Shown: positions 1 to 12,689, numbered from the stretch's first letter. The stretch is 64,000 nt of DNA from Chamaecyparis obtusa (GCA_027943335.1 BSBK01006425.1:370001-434000); one strand, 5' to 3'. A program made the numbers and translations. The notes: generated by a model from the sequence alone, not told the origin.

Positions 1-1705
1 CTTGAGCCAAATCCCTTCAAGGCTTGAATGCTTGAATCCTTGATCTTCAATGGAGAAATTGAATGGAGAAGATGACTTGAATGCTTCCTTTAAAGTTCTT
101 GATGAAATGCTTGCTTGATCTTGCTTAAGTGCTTGAGAGATTGTCAAGTGATGAGATGGAGAAAATGAGAGAGGAAGGCTTCCTTTTATAGTGATCTAGG
201 GCACAATCCTCTAGAGAAGGCTGACATTGGGGAATTAAATTCAAATTAACCTTAACCCCTAGAAATAGACCCATATTAAATTCAATTTAAGGATTTACCA
301 TTCTGAAACCCAAAATGGCCGACCCAGAAGTGGGAAAATAAATCTTTCTGAAACCCGACATCCAAAAATTATGGGAACCTAAAATTGTAACCCTGGGTCA
401 AGGATGAGGTAGACCCTGACCTAGGTCAGGGTTAAGGTCATCCCTAACCTAGGTCAAGGTTGAGGTCATCATTGACCCTCAAGGTCATCTTTGATCTTGA
501 GTTCAAAAACCTCAGGACCTCAATCCAGAGTGCTAGGAAATGCAAAAAGATAGTGAAATCAGGAGGAGAGAGAAGCAAAACGGGGGGAGAAAGACATATT
601 CAAGTAAAGACCTGATCAAGGCACTTAACATGACCCTAGACCACTCACTCAGAGGGCTAAATGCTCTTATCATGGAAGTGCTTCCATTTTCAGACGATGC
701 ACTATGATTTGCAGATTTTTAGATATATGATAAGCTCAAAAATACCTCTGATCAATAATCAATTCAATCCTTCAAATCCTCCAACTTTATTCCACTCAGT
801 GTATGCTTCTCTAATGCTTGGTAATGTCTGTAGTTCAACTCAGTTCTATTTTCAACCAGTTTGATCAGTGGTGCATGAAAATAATCCTTTCAAGCGAATT
901 CTCCTATAGTATCAAAAAATCCCCATACTCAATAATGAATCCCATGTCTCCTTATATAGATATAATAAAGCATTTTCATTTCATCCATAGATTTTACCTC
1001 TTAATCTCCATCGTTCACTTTTTCTACTTTATCCTTCCTCGATATTTGTGTCATTAACATGTTTCATTCTCCCTCATTTGATCAATCTTGAATTTTTTCA
1101 GTTGTTGGATCATCGTAACAAATATTATCTTCTACCTCGAAATCATAAGTAATCTATGTAGCTCATCATTTCAGTCAGTTGTAATAAACTTTATTTATTT
1201 CTTTCATTCAGTCAATACCAGAATGTGTCGGTGAGTACCTACTTGATTAATACTGTACTTGGTGTACACTACACTAACTTTGTGTATACAAAAATCTTCA
1301 TTTATCAACCACAAAAACTGGTTTAGTTCTGATCTTTAATACATGAAAAAATCATGTAATTAATCAAGTCATCAACATGATGCCATAGACTCATCAATAA
1401 GTTACGCAATGTATATCATAGCCATTTATTTCATATTCATCTCATCTTCATGTAGATATTTCATTCCTTTACCATTTTACTTCTTTAGATGTTTGTAACC
1501 ATCATGATAAGTATAGTCAAAACTAGTTGACATCAATGACAATATATTGACTGATTTAATTGACTTACATATACTTTAGTAGCTATGTGACCATCAATCA
1601 TTGTCTTTCACTTGTCCATTGTTTCCATCAAGATATTCAATCAGTTGTCAGTTATAAATTTCCTCAAGAACTCCTATGGATTCCATACATAGGCACCCAA
1701 GAAAC
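1..1705. other. Unassigned AT-rich flank without a gene
   Basis: I see no recognisable gene. Open frames here are under 100 codons and resemble no family. The left end has many copies of the words CTTGA and GGTCA. This sequence resumes at 39159, because the LINE was inserted into it: removing 1719-39158 restores a continuous stretch. It may be the interior of an old minus-strand LTR element whose primer-binding-like site lies at 39244, but no gag or pol is visible. Confidence 0.5.
391..501. repeat. Short degenerate direct repeats (AGGTCA-type)
   Basis: A tract of about 110 bp is built from variants of GACCTAGGTCAGGGTTAAGG, with the core AGGTCA recurring every 15 to 25 bp. Read directly from sequence. 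No function is proposed. Confidence 0.55.
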
Positions 1706-1718
1706 AAGCAATCACTAT
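1706..1718. repeat. LINE target-site duplication, left copy
   Basis: AAGCAATCACTAT occurs here and again at 39146-39158, just after the A-rich LINE 3' end. A 13-bp direct repeat is typical of target-primed reverse transcription. Confidence 0.9.
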
Positions 1719-1738
1719 CTATGACTAGCAATCTTAGC

Positions 1739-3263
1739 ATGGAGAGAGGGAGAGAGGGAGGAGGAGGAGGGTCAACGAGTGTGAATTTGAATTCTAGTTC
1801 AGGCGGGAATCATGAAACTGGAAGGAATTCTATGAATACTATGGCAGGGGAATAATAGAAGGAGGGGGAATGTCACGTGAGGGCTCCACCAAAGAATCAA
1901 ATTAGGACAAGGACCCAGATGATGCTCATTCCTGAGGAGGTGGACTAGAAACCATGGAAGTTGCTAGTAAGTTTTCCTATGTCGAGAGTGCTGGTAATGT
2001 TTCTACTAGATACCTGACTAAAGGGAGCTAGTCATCTTTATTTGGATTAAACCAATGGGAAAGTCTTCCTTTCCTTGTATTAAAAATATTTTTGAGCTGG
2101 GTAAGGGAGTATTTGGCATTTCATTCCCTGATCCCCTTATAGACCACACTGTATCCAAAATGGTGCTAACACTAGTAGGAAAATTTATTGGGTCAAGGCC
2201 TAATATTGATATGGTTAGAGTCTTTTCTACTATAAAATGGAAGCTTAAGGAGCAAGTAGATATTACAGCTATGTCGAAAGGTTTTTTCTCTTTCATTTTT
2301 TCTAGCATGGAAGATCTATCAAGAATTCTATGTGGAGGACCCTAGATGTTTGGAAAATCATCGTTGGCTCTTCAAAAATGGGAGACTAACCTAGACCTAA
2401 ATGCATATATGTTTGAAATGGTCCATGTGTGGGTTTTTATCCTTGGCCTCCCCTTGGAATATTGGCATGAGGATGTCTTTATGGGTCTCGCGAGTGCTTT
2501 TGGAGAACTTCTTTACATAGAACCAATTACAATAGCTAAGTCCAAAGTTTTTTAGGAAAGAATCTGTGTCAATATCCACCAAAAGATGGATTTTCTTGAA
2601 GTCATTTCAATAATTTCCAAGTTGGAAAAATATATCTAGTTAGTGGAATATGAATTTGTCCCCTTTTCTTGCTTCACATGTAAAAAATCTAGTCACTAGG
2701 CAAAACAATGTCTGATGAAACAATAGAAAGAGAAAGGAAACCAAGGAAAAAAGCACGAGCCTAGAAAAGAATGGAAGGAAAAAACTAGCTCGACAGAAAC
2801 ACACCCAAAGAATTCTAAAATAACTCATCAAGAAGGGAATAAGGAAGGAAAGGAAAGTAATGAGAAACTAGTAGAGAGTAGGAAGGAAATTATTACTCTT
2901 ACAGATAACAATGAGGAAAAGGGTAACAATGATCCAATAGAGACTATGAATGTAACTAAGATCCCTACTGAATGGGAAAGGCTATTGAAATAGAACCATT
3001 GCGGTTCTTCAAGCCTCCTACAAGAATTAACCTAGGAACAAAATGTAACAATTTTAAAGAGCCCAGGAAAGGATAGTTTTGGGACAATGGAAAATATTGT
3101 TGTTTCCTCGGTCCTCAGGATGGAGAACTCTTTTACTCCCCTAGGCCTAAACCTAGGTGAACTCATATTGAACAGTTGTAACTTTGAAGCAAGTGATGAA
3201 GAAATATTATCACCTCTAGCAGATCTTTGGAGAGAAGAAAGACTAGAAAACTTTACTACCTAA
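1739..3263 (+). pseudogene. LINE ORF1 (DUF4283-like and CCHC zinc knuckle), decayed
   Basis: This is the RNA-binding chaperone ORF of the LINE. The ATG at 1739 opens a Gly/Arg-rich head; the main frame (from about 2055) is shifted relative to it. The frame encodes a DUF4283-type domain (about 2055-2560, with the stretch VWVFILGLPLEYW) and then a zinc knuckle near 2668-2712 in which C, C, H and C remain but a TAG replaces the residue after His. A Lys/Glu-rich tail follows. From 2055 to the TAA at 3261 the frame has seven internal stops, all TAG (for example at 2343, 2553 and 2637), and no frameshift. That pattern suggests CAG or TGG codons changed by C-to-T mutation. A purine-rich tract covers 1741-1770. 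ORF2 follows after about 290 bp. Confidence 0.8.
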
Positions 3264-3556
3264 GGGGAAAATCAAGAAGAACCCTAGAATAAGGTTAATG
3301 ACAAAAAAATAACTAAAAACTCCACAAAATAGGAGGACCGAGTCAAAGAAATACTTATGAGTCAGCAAAGAAACAAGATAGCCATACCCAAGGTGGGGTT
3401 CAGACAAGAAGGCAACAAAAAGAAGATGTGGAAACACCCAAAGCTGAAAGAAGAGGAAGAAAATATTTCAAAAATATTCATGAGCAAGAAGCTAAATAGA
3501 ATATAGCCGATGGTTGATAGCTTACCATCCCTAAGATATGCTCTCCAACCTTTTAA
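3264..3556 (+). other. Spacer between LINE ORF1 and ORF2
   Basis: About 290 bp of A-rich sequence with several TAG stops. It may be the decayed C-terminus of ORF1 in another frame. No separate feature is visible. Confidence 0.4.
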
Positions 3557-4827
3557 ATGAAGATTATTTCTTGGAATATTAGAGAATTGAGCAACCCTCA
3601 TAAACAAGATGTATTGAGAAATTTGGTTAGAGATAGTAAGCTAGACATTTTGCTTATCCAAGAAACTAAAATTCTCAGAGAAAAAGTGGAAAAAATTCAT
3701 CCTTTTAAGAATGGAGGTAGTATAGGAGGTGATTTTGATGGTGCTTCAGGTGGTATGGTCATTTTATGGAATAAATAGACCATTAACTACTCCTTTTTTG
3801 ATGAGTGAGAAGAATATTGTTTTAGTCAGAGCCAACCATATAAAAGATAATTTTACTTGGAACTTGATGAGTATTTAGGCTCCCAACACTAGAAATGGAA
3901 GATTGAAATTTTGGCGAAGTCTGAAAGAGACCCGTAATAATTTTCAAGAAGAAAGTTGGATGGTTATGGGATATTTCAATACCCCCCTTAAAGATGATGA
4001 GAAAAGGGGCGGTATCCCTTCCTAGATGGATAGAAGAATAGATGTGATGGACTACATCAATGATGAAGCTTTTTTGGATGTAGAGATGGAAGGAATAGCC
4101 TATACATGGTCCAATAGAAGAACATGCAATGATCTTATCTAGGTCAAATTGGATAGATCCCTATTATCTCATTACTAGATATCTAGGTACTCCTCCTTAT
4201 CTTCTTTATTGAGAATCAATTCTGACCATTTTCCTATTTCTCTAAATGCTAATATCATCACTAGGAAAAAGAACATTTTTTTTTGGTTTGAAAAATGTGG
4301 ATGGACCACCCAAATTTGAAAGATAGGATAGCTAACTAGTGGAACTTTATTCTGGATGGGGGATCCATGTACAAAACCACTTAAAAACTGACACTATTAA
4401 AAGGAAAATCAAAATTTGGAACTAGGTGGTGGTTGGGGACATCTTCCTTTCTAAAGGTAGAATGCAAACTGAAATAAAGAAAATTCAATAGAAAATTTAG
4501 AATGAAGGTCTCTCTGAGGAACTTAAAAAAATGGAAAACTCTCTGTTGGCTAAATTTCATAACATTATCTCTAAGGAGGAATCCTTCTGGAAACAACAAT
4601 CTAAAGCTCTGGGGCTCAAAGCAAGGGACAAAAATACTATATTCTTTTATATGACTACTATGAAACACAAAGCAATCAACATGATCTCTAGCTTGTTAAC
4701 TAATGGTAACACTAGTAGGAAAGAGGAAGATATTAGGAAAGAGATGCTCTTCTACTTCTCTTCTCTCCTAACCAAAGAGGACAATTTGGTCATGTCTGAT
4801 CAGGAAGAAACTCTCTCTACTACCCCT
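3557..4827 (+). pseudogene. LINE ORF2, endonuclease part and start of RT (5' half)
   Basis: ORF2 starts with MKIISWNIREL, the classic start of an L1 apurinic-type endonuclease. The metal-binding Glu lies in LLIQETKI (about 3650-3670). A TAG at 3776 is followed by a frameshift. In the next frame one can read GYFNTPLKDDEKRGG (Asp of the usual GDFN changed to Tyr), the region AYTWSNRR and the terminal SDHFPI. The final part (4531-4827) is the linker before RT. The frame is cut by the left TSD of element A at 4823-4827 and resumes at 33803. Many stops, mostly TAG, and the lost catalytic Asp show the endonuclease is inactive. Confidence 0.85.
4823..4827. repeat. Element A TSD, left copy (CCCCT)
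   Basis: CCCCT immediately precedes the TG of the 5' LTR and is repeated at 33798-33802 directly after the CA of the 3' LTR. Confidence 0.9.
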
Positions 4828-6027
4828 TGTAATCACCTAAAAATGGTCATTAGCCCCTTTTTGCTAAAATCATAAATTGCTTATTCTAGATCAAATCCTG
4901 GTTCTATCATTTATTTGATTATTTTCTATGGGCTAACCATTTTATCCTAAGTCTTTATTTATTAAAAGGAATATTTCCTCCCCTTTTAATAAATAAAAAG
5001 CCCCCACTTTTCCTCTTATCCTAAGTTGCACAAATAAAACACTATTCTTATTTTATAAAAAGAGAAAAAAATAAAAAAATAAAAATTTTATTTAATTAAG
5101 AGAACATGCTCCCTTTTAATTAAAAATCTCTTTTAATTAAATAAAAAAATCTTTTTAATGGAAACCACTTTTCTAAAAACAATAAATAAATAATAAAATA
5201 AAAATAAAAATAAAAAGGCTTTTTGTCTTCACATGAATGCACACTTTTCAAGGTGAGTGGAATATCTTTTTGCCTCTTAATCTCTTCCACATATCTTTTT
5301 TGCCTCTTAACCATGTCCATTATTTTGCCTCTGAGAATCTTGAGCACATGGATCAACCAAGATTTAATTTCCACCTTTGATAATTCTTTTTTGCCTCTTA
5401 ATCTTGACCGTCCGTTCATTTTTAAAATCTTTTAAAAGGAGGCTCTCTCCTCATTCTTAATCACTCATCTTTTCCATCTCTTGCAAATAATCCATCTTTT
5501 GCATGATTCATCCTCTTGGAGTCTTGGCATCTTAGCATCTTGGAGTCTTGGAGCTTCTCAATCTTGGCATTTTGGAGCTATGGTATTCTTAGATCTCTCA
5601 TATTGAAACATTGCATCATCATTTCATTTTTATTCTTGCATCATAGTTTAGTTTCATTATCATTGCATTCTTAATCTAGTTTCCTTTATGCTATAGATTA
5701 GCTCACATGGTTTAATTAGCAAGGATTTGTAATACTTCTATTTTTTATTTTTATAGCTTAGCTTGCATCTTCATTCTAGCATAGTATTGCATTGCATTCT
5801 CATTTAGATTTCTTGTGGATATTGGCATTCTTTCCCTTTTCTTCATTGAATCTCCCATTGCATGGTTTACTAGCAAGGTTATAGGCTTAATAGCTCTAGC
5901 TGAGAGCAAACTTAAAATACCCTTGCACTCCATACCTAGGGAGCTCTAGGTCACTTTCTCAAGGTTTCCCTCTCATGGATTCCTTTGGATATAATGACTT
6001 AGAGAAGTGCACTATTTAGAGTACACA
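4828..6027 (+). repeat. Element A 5' LTR
   Basis: 1200 bp, TGTAATCACC to GTACACA, matching 32597-33797 with about 14 differences. It is AT-rich with A/T runs at 5050-5220. A TATAAAA at 5054-5060 could be the promoter TATA box (inference). The word TTTTGCCTCTTAA occurs about four times between 5266 and 5402, and CTTGGAGTCTTGG-type repeats lie at about 5515-5580. Confidence 0.92.
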
Positions 6028-6032
6028 TTTTT

Positions 6033-6050
6033 TGGCGCCCACCGTGAGGC
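6033..6050 (+). other. Element A primer binding site (tRNA-Lys type)
   Basis: TGGCGCCCACCGTGAGGC lies 5 bp after the LTR. From memory, this complements the 3' end of a plant tRNA-Lys with one mismatch (A where G is expected). Confidence 0.75.
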
Positions 6051-6617
6051 AGAGTAGCTTAACTTTGTCCTTTCATTTTTGCATTTCCGTCAATTTTTTG
6101 GATTAATTTTGGCTTAGTTTTCCTAACCTCTTGTTGGTCTAACAAGTTGTTTTGAAGGTGCTCTTTCTTTCATGGAAAATGTTTAAAATTGCTTGAGGTA
6201 CTTTGTTCTATCTCTACAACATTTGGATTTTGGGATTAAAATTGAACCTCTCATGTGTTTGGCTTGAGTGTTTACATGCTTTCATAGAACACATTCCAAT
6301 TGATGCTCTTAATGGGAAATGAAAGAACATAGATTTGTTTTTAAAAGTTTGTGTAAGTGAATGCTTGTGTTTAAACCTTAAGTAATTCTTGGTTCCAATA
6401 TCAAATATCTCATTGAGTGATTAAGGGCATGGATTCATTCCTTGTTTACATAAGGAGTTAAATGCACCACTTTGTGGACTCACTCTATGTTTGCTTTGAA
6501 AGTTAAATATTCCATTTTTCAACCCTTTTTCATTTGTGAGTAGTATTGATAAACAACTTTGGAGTACTTTTGATTGATCTTGTTAGTAAATTGGGTGTTG
6601 GACTCACTTATTTCTAA

Positions 6618-6676
6618 TCGCCCCTCATTACCGCCCTTTGGATGCAAGGTCAACATTCATACATAGGGGAGGGGTA
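6618..6676 (+). other. Conserved leader stem, element A
   Basis: CCCCTC at 6621-6626 can pair with GAGGGG at 6669-6674. CATT-CCGCCC-like sequence follows the left arm, and GCGTTAAGT-ATTCCAC follows the right arm. The same layout occurs in B at 13285-13338, although the loop sequence differs. Confidence 0.55.
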
Positions 6677-6750
6677 TACTTGAAAAGAGCGTTAAGTATT
6701 CCACAAAGTTCTCCCTTTTATGTTTTCTTGATCTCATTAGTTTTCTAAGG

Positions 6751-6930
6751 TGTGGACTCACTTTGAGTTTATGTGAGGAGTTAAATGTTCCACTTTTGGA
6801 CTCACTTTGAGTTTGTGTGAGGAGTTAAATGTTCCACCTTGTGGACTCACTTCACATTCACTTGAAGAGTTAAATGTTCTACTTTTGGACTCACTTCACA
6901 TTTACTTGAAGAGTTAAGTGTTCCACCTTT
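6751..6930 (+). repeat. Tandem 45-bp repeats in element A leader
   Basis: Four consecutive units of about 45 bp, each with TGGACTCACTT, then GAGTTAA and GTTCCAC. Looser copies occur upstream (about 6460-6510), and two related units lie in B at about 13413-13498. Confidence 0.75.
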
Positions 6931-8058
6931 AGTGCTTTAAATATTTTTGATAGCGAATTACTTACTTTTTATTTCTAGAAGGCCTGCTTGGGGACACACC
7001 ACCTCAAGGGATGACCTTAACTCCTATGTTTCGGTGGAGTATAAATAGCAGGAGGTGAATCGAAAGACACCTCTCTTGGGAATTGAGTTTGATATCACTC
7101 TTGGCTAAGCTTCAAAGAACTTTATACCTTTGAGAAGTGAAGGAGGAGATTTGGGTTACCGTCTCCCCCCGGCTGTGTGATTTTGGATTCTTCTCATCTA
7201 CGGATTTGGGCCTCATGTACCTTGTGTATATTGAGGACTCCCTTTAGCAAAGCTATGCATATCCCTATAGATAGCTTGATAGGATGTTGTTGTGTTCTAA
7301 GTGCCTACTAAAACATTTTCAAGAACATACACAAGTAGAATCTTTAAGGAGTAGAAATACTAAGTCACTATTCTTGTTCATGTGCAAGGTTGCTTTGCCC
7401 CTTGCTCATTGTTTGAAGACAATTGCTTGCTTGAACTCCTTGATTGTTGTCTTATGTGCTTGATCCATGATAAAAATCTGTTGATATGCAAACTTGGTCA
7501 AAACGCTTCAAAACTGAGATTTTTATGTTCATTGGTCATAGAGTTGTACGACCCTGCAAAAGTGTTGCCCTGCTTACTAGAAACTATTGCTTGGCTTAGG
7601 GCTTAGTGTCACCTCGCTATAAACTATCACCTTGTCTACCTGGAAAGTGTCACCCAGAACCTTTTTGCTATCTTACTGCTATTGCAATCCAGAGTTGCTA
7701 AACTTGCATTTTAACCTATCGTAGAGTGTCTTTTTCTGTTCTTACCTGAAGCTGGACTGTTATCTGCATGCTTAGACTTGTTCTAGACTGAAACAAATGA
7801 GTTAAAACTATTGGATTTGAGCTTAATGAATGCTACTCTTGATCACTTGTCGCATCACGGTTACCTCTCTAGCTACTTGCTTATTGAGCTTCTTGCTCAC
7901 TGCTCGGCTTTAGTCAATTGATTGTTGTAAGTGCTTGAGCACTTTTGACAAGCCATCTCTCTATTGTTCTACTTTGACAAGTGATCTTTATTAGCTTTTC
8001 TTATCTCAAATCTGAGAAACTTTGTCTCATTCTATTAGTCAACCAACATCTCTTTTCA

Positions 8059-11000
8059 TGCCGGTTACAACTCGGTCTCAATTTGAGTAGGAGAGTCATC
8101 CTCCATTCAATTATACAAAGTTACCTTCTCCAACTAGATGCTCACAAGTGCCCATTAGCAACAATAGTTCTAGTTCTAACCAATCTGAGGATTCTAAGGC
8201 TACCCCATGGTACAAAGGAGGTTTCCTCTTTTCCACATTCAAGACCCCCAAAAACACAGACAGTGTCTCACTCACTTTGACTAAACAAGAAAAATTCCAA
8301 CGCTTGCAAGAACACTTTGAGCATAAGGATAACCAAGCGTGCTTAGACAAAGAACACAATCAACAAAGGATGGATGCTGCTAGGTGCATGGCTTATAGAG
8401 GAATGTCTTATGAGCAACCCGAGACTAGTAACTTTGAGCATCGACCTCTTTTTAATTACAACAATGGCAACAACACACCACCAAGATCTCCACCAAGGCC
8501 AACTTTTGCTATGCCTTCTTCACCTCCTAGGCCTCCTCCCTCTCAACATGAGGTAGAGGCTGATGATGAGATTTCTAGTGAGGATCTTATGAGATTTGAA
8601 CAAGATGTGGTCTCCCAATGAATGATGCATAAGCTTTTAGAGTGTAATGGTGATCAATATTTTCAATATATGACTTCTAGAGGATACAAGCTTCCTCCTG
8701 GCTATGATGTCAGACAAATTATCTGACAAAGAGTACCAACTAAATTGGAAGTCCTTCAAGAAGAACTACGTCGAACAAATCAACGCCTTACCCAAATGGC
8801 AATAGAAAGAGAGCCTCCAAAGGTCACTTTTGTAGAGTCAATTTGTGCTCTTCCCTTTGATAGGAGTCTATACATGGTCCCATTTCCTAGGGATTTTGAG
8901 GTTCCCAAATATGACAAGTATGATGGAAATGGTGATCCTCGTGACCATGTGCGTCACTTTTACACTCTTAGCATGGACTTTCTTCATGAAGACACATTTC
9001 TTCTATGATTATTCCCTCGAAGTTTAAGAGGCCAAGCTTTGGAATGGTTTGCAAAATTGACTCCACCTCTTAAGACTTTTGATGAGTTGGCTCGGTGATT
9101 TACCCAGCATTATTCTTACAACATCCAACAACCTGTCACCATGATAGATCTTGGTAATCTAAGACAACATCAAGGTGAGCCATTTGCAACTTACTTACAA
9201 TGTTGGAGGTCATTGTATTCTAGGTATCCTCATCAGTTACCTAAGAGAGAAAAGATTGACATTTTCGTCAACACTCTTGTGCCTGAGCTATATTACGATT
9301 TAAGGAAACAATTGTTCTCTTCTTTCAACAACATGGTTGAAAGTGCATATCAAATTGAGGATGTAGCTATAAGAAAAGGGGATATTGTTATTAATAAAGA
9401 TGCTAAAGGCAATGGCAAAGACAAGATCAAAACTTGGAATAAAAACAAGTATGTTGTTAATGATGGGGTTGTTGATGCTCCTAAAGCTAAAGAGTCTGCT
9501 TTCAATCTCTCCAATGCTATCTATGCAAAAAAACAACAAGAAGCTGCCAATGCTCATAGTGCTCCTAAACCTCAATATGCAGATAAGCCTAAGAAGTCAT
9601 TTCAAAAGCGAGTCTATACCAAGCTGGCAAAACCTTATAATGTGATCCTTAAGACTTTGGTTGATAATGGATATCTTACGCTTCTTGATAAACCTGGTAA
9701 CTAGGATCCAATAAATAGGCCTGATTGGTGGTGAGAGGATTCTTATTGTCATTATCATAGAAACAAGGGACATTCAACAAACAATTGTTTTAAGCTTAAG
9801 GATGATATTTAGGATCTTATTGAGAATGGCACAATCTCCAATGATGGCTTAACTAAAAATTCTGATCACACAGCTTTCAAAGATCCTCTACCTAAGCATG
9901 ATAAGGGGGAAACCTCTCAAGCACATAAGAAGAATCATGATGCTAAGATTAATTACATGTATCCTTCTAATACGCCTGTGATCAACATGGTAGAGCCCAT
10001 TGAGAGTGTTTTAATGATGAGGTCTCAGGAGGATAATAAAGCCAATCATGGTAAGCCAAAGTTGGTCTTGCAAACACATGGCAGTTCATCTTCCCGAAGT
10101 GAGACACTGAATGTTGTTACTAGGGGGCAAGCCAAGATTGTCCTTAAAACTACGCAAGATCCCAAGCAAGCTTTTCCTTCCAAACAGGAGGCTCCTTCAA
10201 CCACCCTTAGCTATGATCTTGTCCAACATTTGCAAAAGACACCAGCACAGATATCTATCCTTGAGTTACTTCGGTTATCCCCTTCACATAGAGAGATTCT
10301 TGATGAGGCTCTACATACAACACATGTTCCCAATGACATTGATCCAGATCAATTTCAGGCTATGGTCAACCACATTTCATCTCTGTTATCTCTCTCCTTT
10401 TCTGCAGAAGATGACATATCTATTGCTCACCTGCATAATCTAGCTTTACACATTGAAGTTCTAGTCTACAATACCTGAGTCTGCTGAGTCCTAATAGACA
10501 ATGGTGCAGGGTTAAATATTGTTTCTTTCAATGTCATACAACAGTTGGGTTTGTCAAAAAATTTTGTGGATTCTAAGAAGAAGATTACTATAAAAGCTTA
10601 TGATGAAGTGGAAAGATCTTCCAAAGGTCTTGTCATGTTGCCTGTCCGAGTGGGCCCTATCAAAAAAGATATTAACTTCCAAGTATTGGACATTCCACTC
10701 GCATATAACATTCTTTTGGGTCATCCTTGGATCCATGACATGTAGGTTGTTCCTTCCACTTATCATTAGTGCGTCAAATTTTCATACAATGGCACTGAAG
10801 TTGTGATTCCTGGAGACCATACTATTACTATTAATGCTCTTGTTGCTACTGAAAAATTTGTTCCTCACAATGAACCTTCTGTTGATCCTAGTACATCTCT
10901 AGTTGCTGCTGAGAAAACACTTAAGATGATGAGCCTTGGTATGGGTGAATATACGCTGGATTCCTTTGCTTCTATACCTATTTCTCCTAGGTCATATGGG

Positions 11001-11345
11001 AGACCTTCTGATTAGATGAAGCCTTCCACTTTTGCTATGATGATCTTTGATACTTTTGTTCCTTCATCCATTCCTTTAGAAGCAGAAAGAGAAGAACAAG
11101 CTATTCAAAGTGGATCTATAGAGAAGATGAGGGTAGATTTTCCCTCCTTGATAATTCCAAAAATACTCCCATGCTCAGTAATTTAGACACAGATACACAT
11201 GAGTCACCACTGCACACTATGGTTCAAATGGGAGATGATCTTCCTTCTACTTCACTTCTTTGGGGAGAAGAATGTATATCTACTGATGATATAGCTAAGG
11301 CCTCTATGTCTAGAACCTATGTGCCTAAAGAATCATTGTACTATG
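8059..11345 (+). pseudogene. Element A gag-protease, decayed
   Basis: A probable gag start is the ATG at 8059 (MPVTTRSQ), with a frameshift at about 8100. The frame from 8103 to 9704 encodes a Pro-rich N-terminus and the Tat capsid region (about 8745-9400; PKYDKYDGNGDPRDHV matches PKYDKYDGHSDPQDHV in B). A CHYH...H...C zinc-finger-like segment follows near 9750. The protease core reads VLIDNGAGLNIVSF (about 10490) and ends in the LLGHPWIHDM region near 10740. About twelve stops interrupt it: five TAG, seven TGA, no TAA. Comparison with B gives Arg or Gln at several of these sites. A further frameshift lies near 11140. The frame runs into the TSD of B and resumes at 29578 without loss (Tyr-Asp junction). 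Confidence 0.82.
11341..11345. repeat. Element B TSD, left copy (CTATG)
   Basis: CTATG precedes the TG of B's 5' LTR and is repeated at 29573-29577 after its 3' LTR. Confidence 0.9.
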
Positions 11346-12526
11346 TGTAATACCCCAAAAATGGGCTATAAGTTCATTAATCTTCTATATCAACAATTCG
11401 AACGAAATTGACATCGAAGTCCTAATCTAAGGCACATCTAAACATCATCGAATCATAATTGATTGTCTTAAATTCTGCAGCGGGGAATATTCCTAGCAAT
11501 ATTTCTAATTATCTTAATTACCTTTAATTTAATAATTATTTGGCAATAAATCACATTTATCCTAAGTTTGATTAATTGAATATTTTCATATTTAATTAAT
11601 TAGATTTAATATCTTGCCACTTAATTGTGTGATTAAATTTAACTATATCTATTATTAATTGTATTATTTAATTTTGACAATAAATCCAATGTCCTATGAA
11701 TAATTGATTAAATTCTTATTTAATTGATTAAAGCAGTTTGTCATTATTTAATAATATAGTTTTTAATAAAAGTTTGATAAAATAGTTAATTAACCCATAA
11801 ATTAATTATTTTATTTCAAAAATCAGTTAAGTTGAGAATAAATCACTTTATTTATTTATTAAATCATAATTATCCATGTGCACAATCAAAGAGCAGTTAA
11901 ACTCCAAATCAGAAAATCAATCCAAGTTATTGATTTTTTGGAACTCAACATCTTTTTGAGTTTTAAAGTTGATCTAAACTTCTAATTCGAGTTGAACTGT
12001 GCTTTTGCATGATTTTGTGACTTAATTATCTGTTATTTAAAAATAACTCAAAAATCAACCTAAGTTATTTGAGTGATTTATGGCTTTTTCTCATGCACCT
12101 CCAAAGCCCTGGATTTCTATAAAACCAAGGCTCATCTCTTCATAATTCATCCACAAATTTGCACAATCACGCTGGAGAATTAGAATTGGGAAAATCAAAG
12201 CTCTTGCGAATCGACACCTTTGTGAGATCAATCTTGTTTTACATTCATTTAGATTCATATTTCATATCATTGTTAGATAGATTTCATATCAGTTTTCATT
12301 ATTAGCATAGATTCATATCATTTTTGCATTCAAATCCTTCATTTAGGTGTCATCTAGGTCACTGATCTTGATTACAATCTGAGAACATTAATCTCGCACC
12401 TACTAGAAGGCAGTAAATCACTTGGTTAAATTAGATTTCAATTTTGCACGATTTTGATTTTTGCTAACCTCTAATGTTTTACTGAAGTGTTGTGTCTACA
12501 GATCAGGTACAATTTTCACACACACA
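11346..12526 (+). repeat. Element B 5' LTR
   Basis: 1181 bp, TGTAATACCCC to (CA)5, equal in length to 28392-29572 and differing by about 33 mostly transitional changes. A TATAAAA box at 12118-12124 is followed about 30 bp downstream by the probable transcription start (inference). Confidence 0.93.
12118..12124 (+). promoter_or_regulatory. Candidate TATA box in element B LTR
   Basis: TATAAAA in a GC-poor LTR, preserved in the 3' LTR at 29164-29170. It sits about 400 bp before the LTR end, a usual place for the U3/R boundary. Confidence 0.5.
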
Positions 12527-12530
12527 TTTC

Positions 12531-12548
12531 TGGCACCCATCGTGGGGC
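12531..12548 (+). other. Element B primer binding site (tRNA-Lys type)
   Basis: TGGCACCCATCGTGGGGC starts 4 bp after the LTR. It differs from the expected TGGCGCCCACCGTGGGGC at two positions, both transitions at CpG. Confidence 0.75.
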
Positions 12549-12689
12549 CCTGAAATGGGTTTCCAATTCAATTCTATCAATTTCTGCATTTTTCTCCTCA
12601 ATTTCTGTGCAAAAATACAATTTTTATTTTTTGTCAGTACAATCTTCATACAAGTTTCTGACAAAAGTCATATGATTTTGAACCCACTA

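Larger units (their letters stand above)
6051..8058 (+). other. Element A 5' leader, noncoding
   Basis: About 2 kb between the primer site and gag. It contains a GC-rich inverted repeat (6618-6676) and 45-bp tandem repeats (6751-6930), both with counterparts in the leader of element B. Short open frames here have no recognisable content. A packaging or dimerisation role for the leader is an inference from its position. Confidence 0.6.

Noticed and set aside
5120..5419. Minus-strand frame of 99 codons in the LTR of A, repeated in the 3' LTR
   Set aside because: Low-complexity Lys, Phe and Tyr-rich product from AT-rich LTR sequence; its repetition only reflects the LTR pair.
6033..6050. tRNA gene fragment
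   Set aside because: Only the 3' complementary stretch is present, directly after an LTR, so it is a primer site. The same holds for 12531, 39244, 45221, 52216 and 54216.
7981..8359. Short plus and minus frames over the A gag start
   Set aside because: They overlap the gag frame that aligns with B and have no content of their own.
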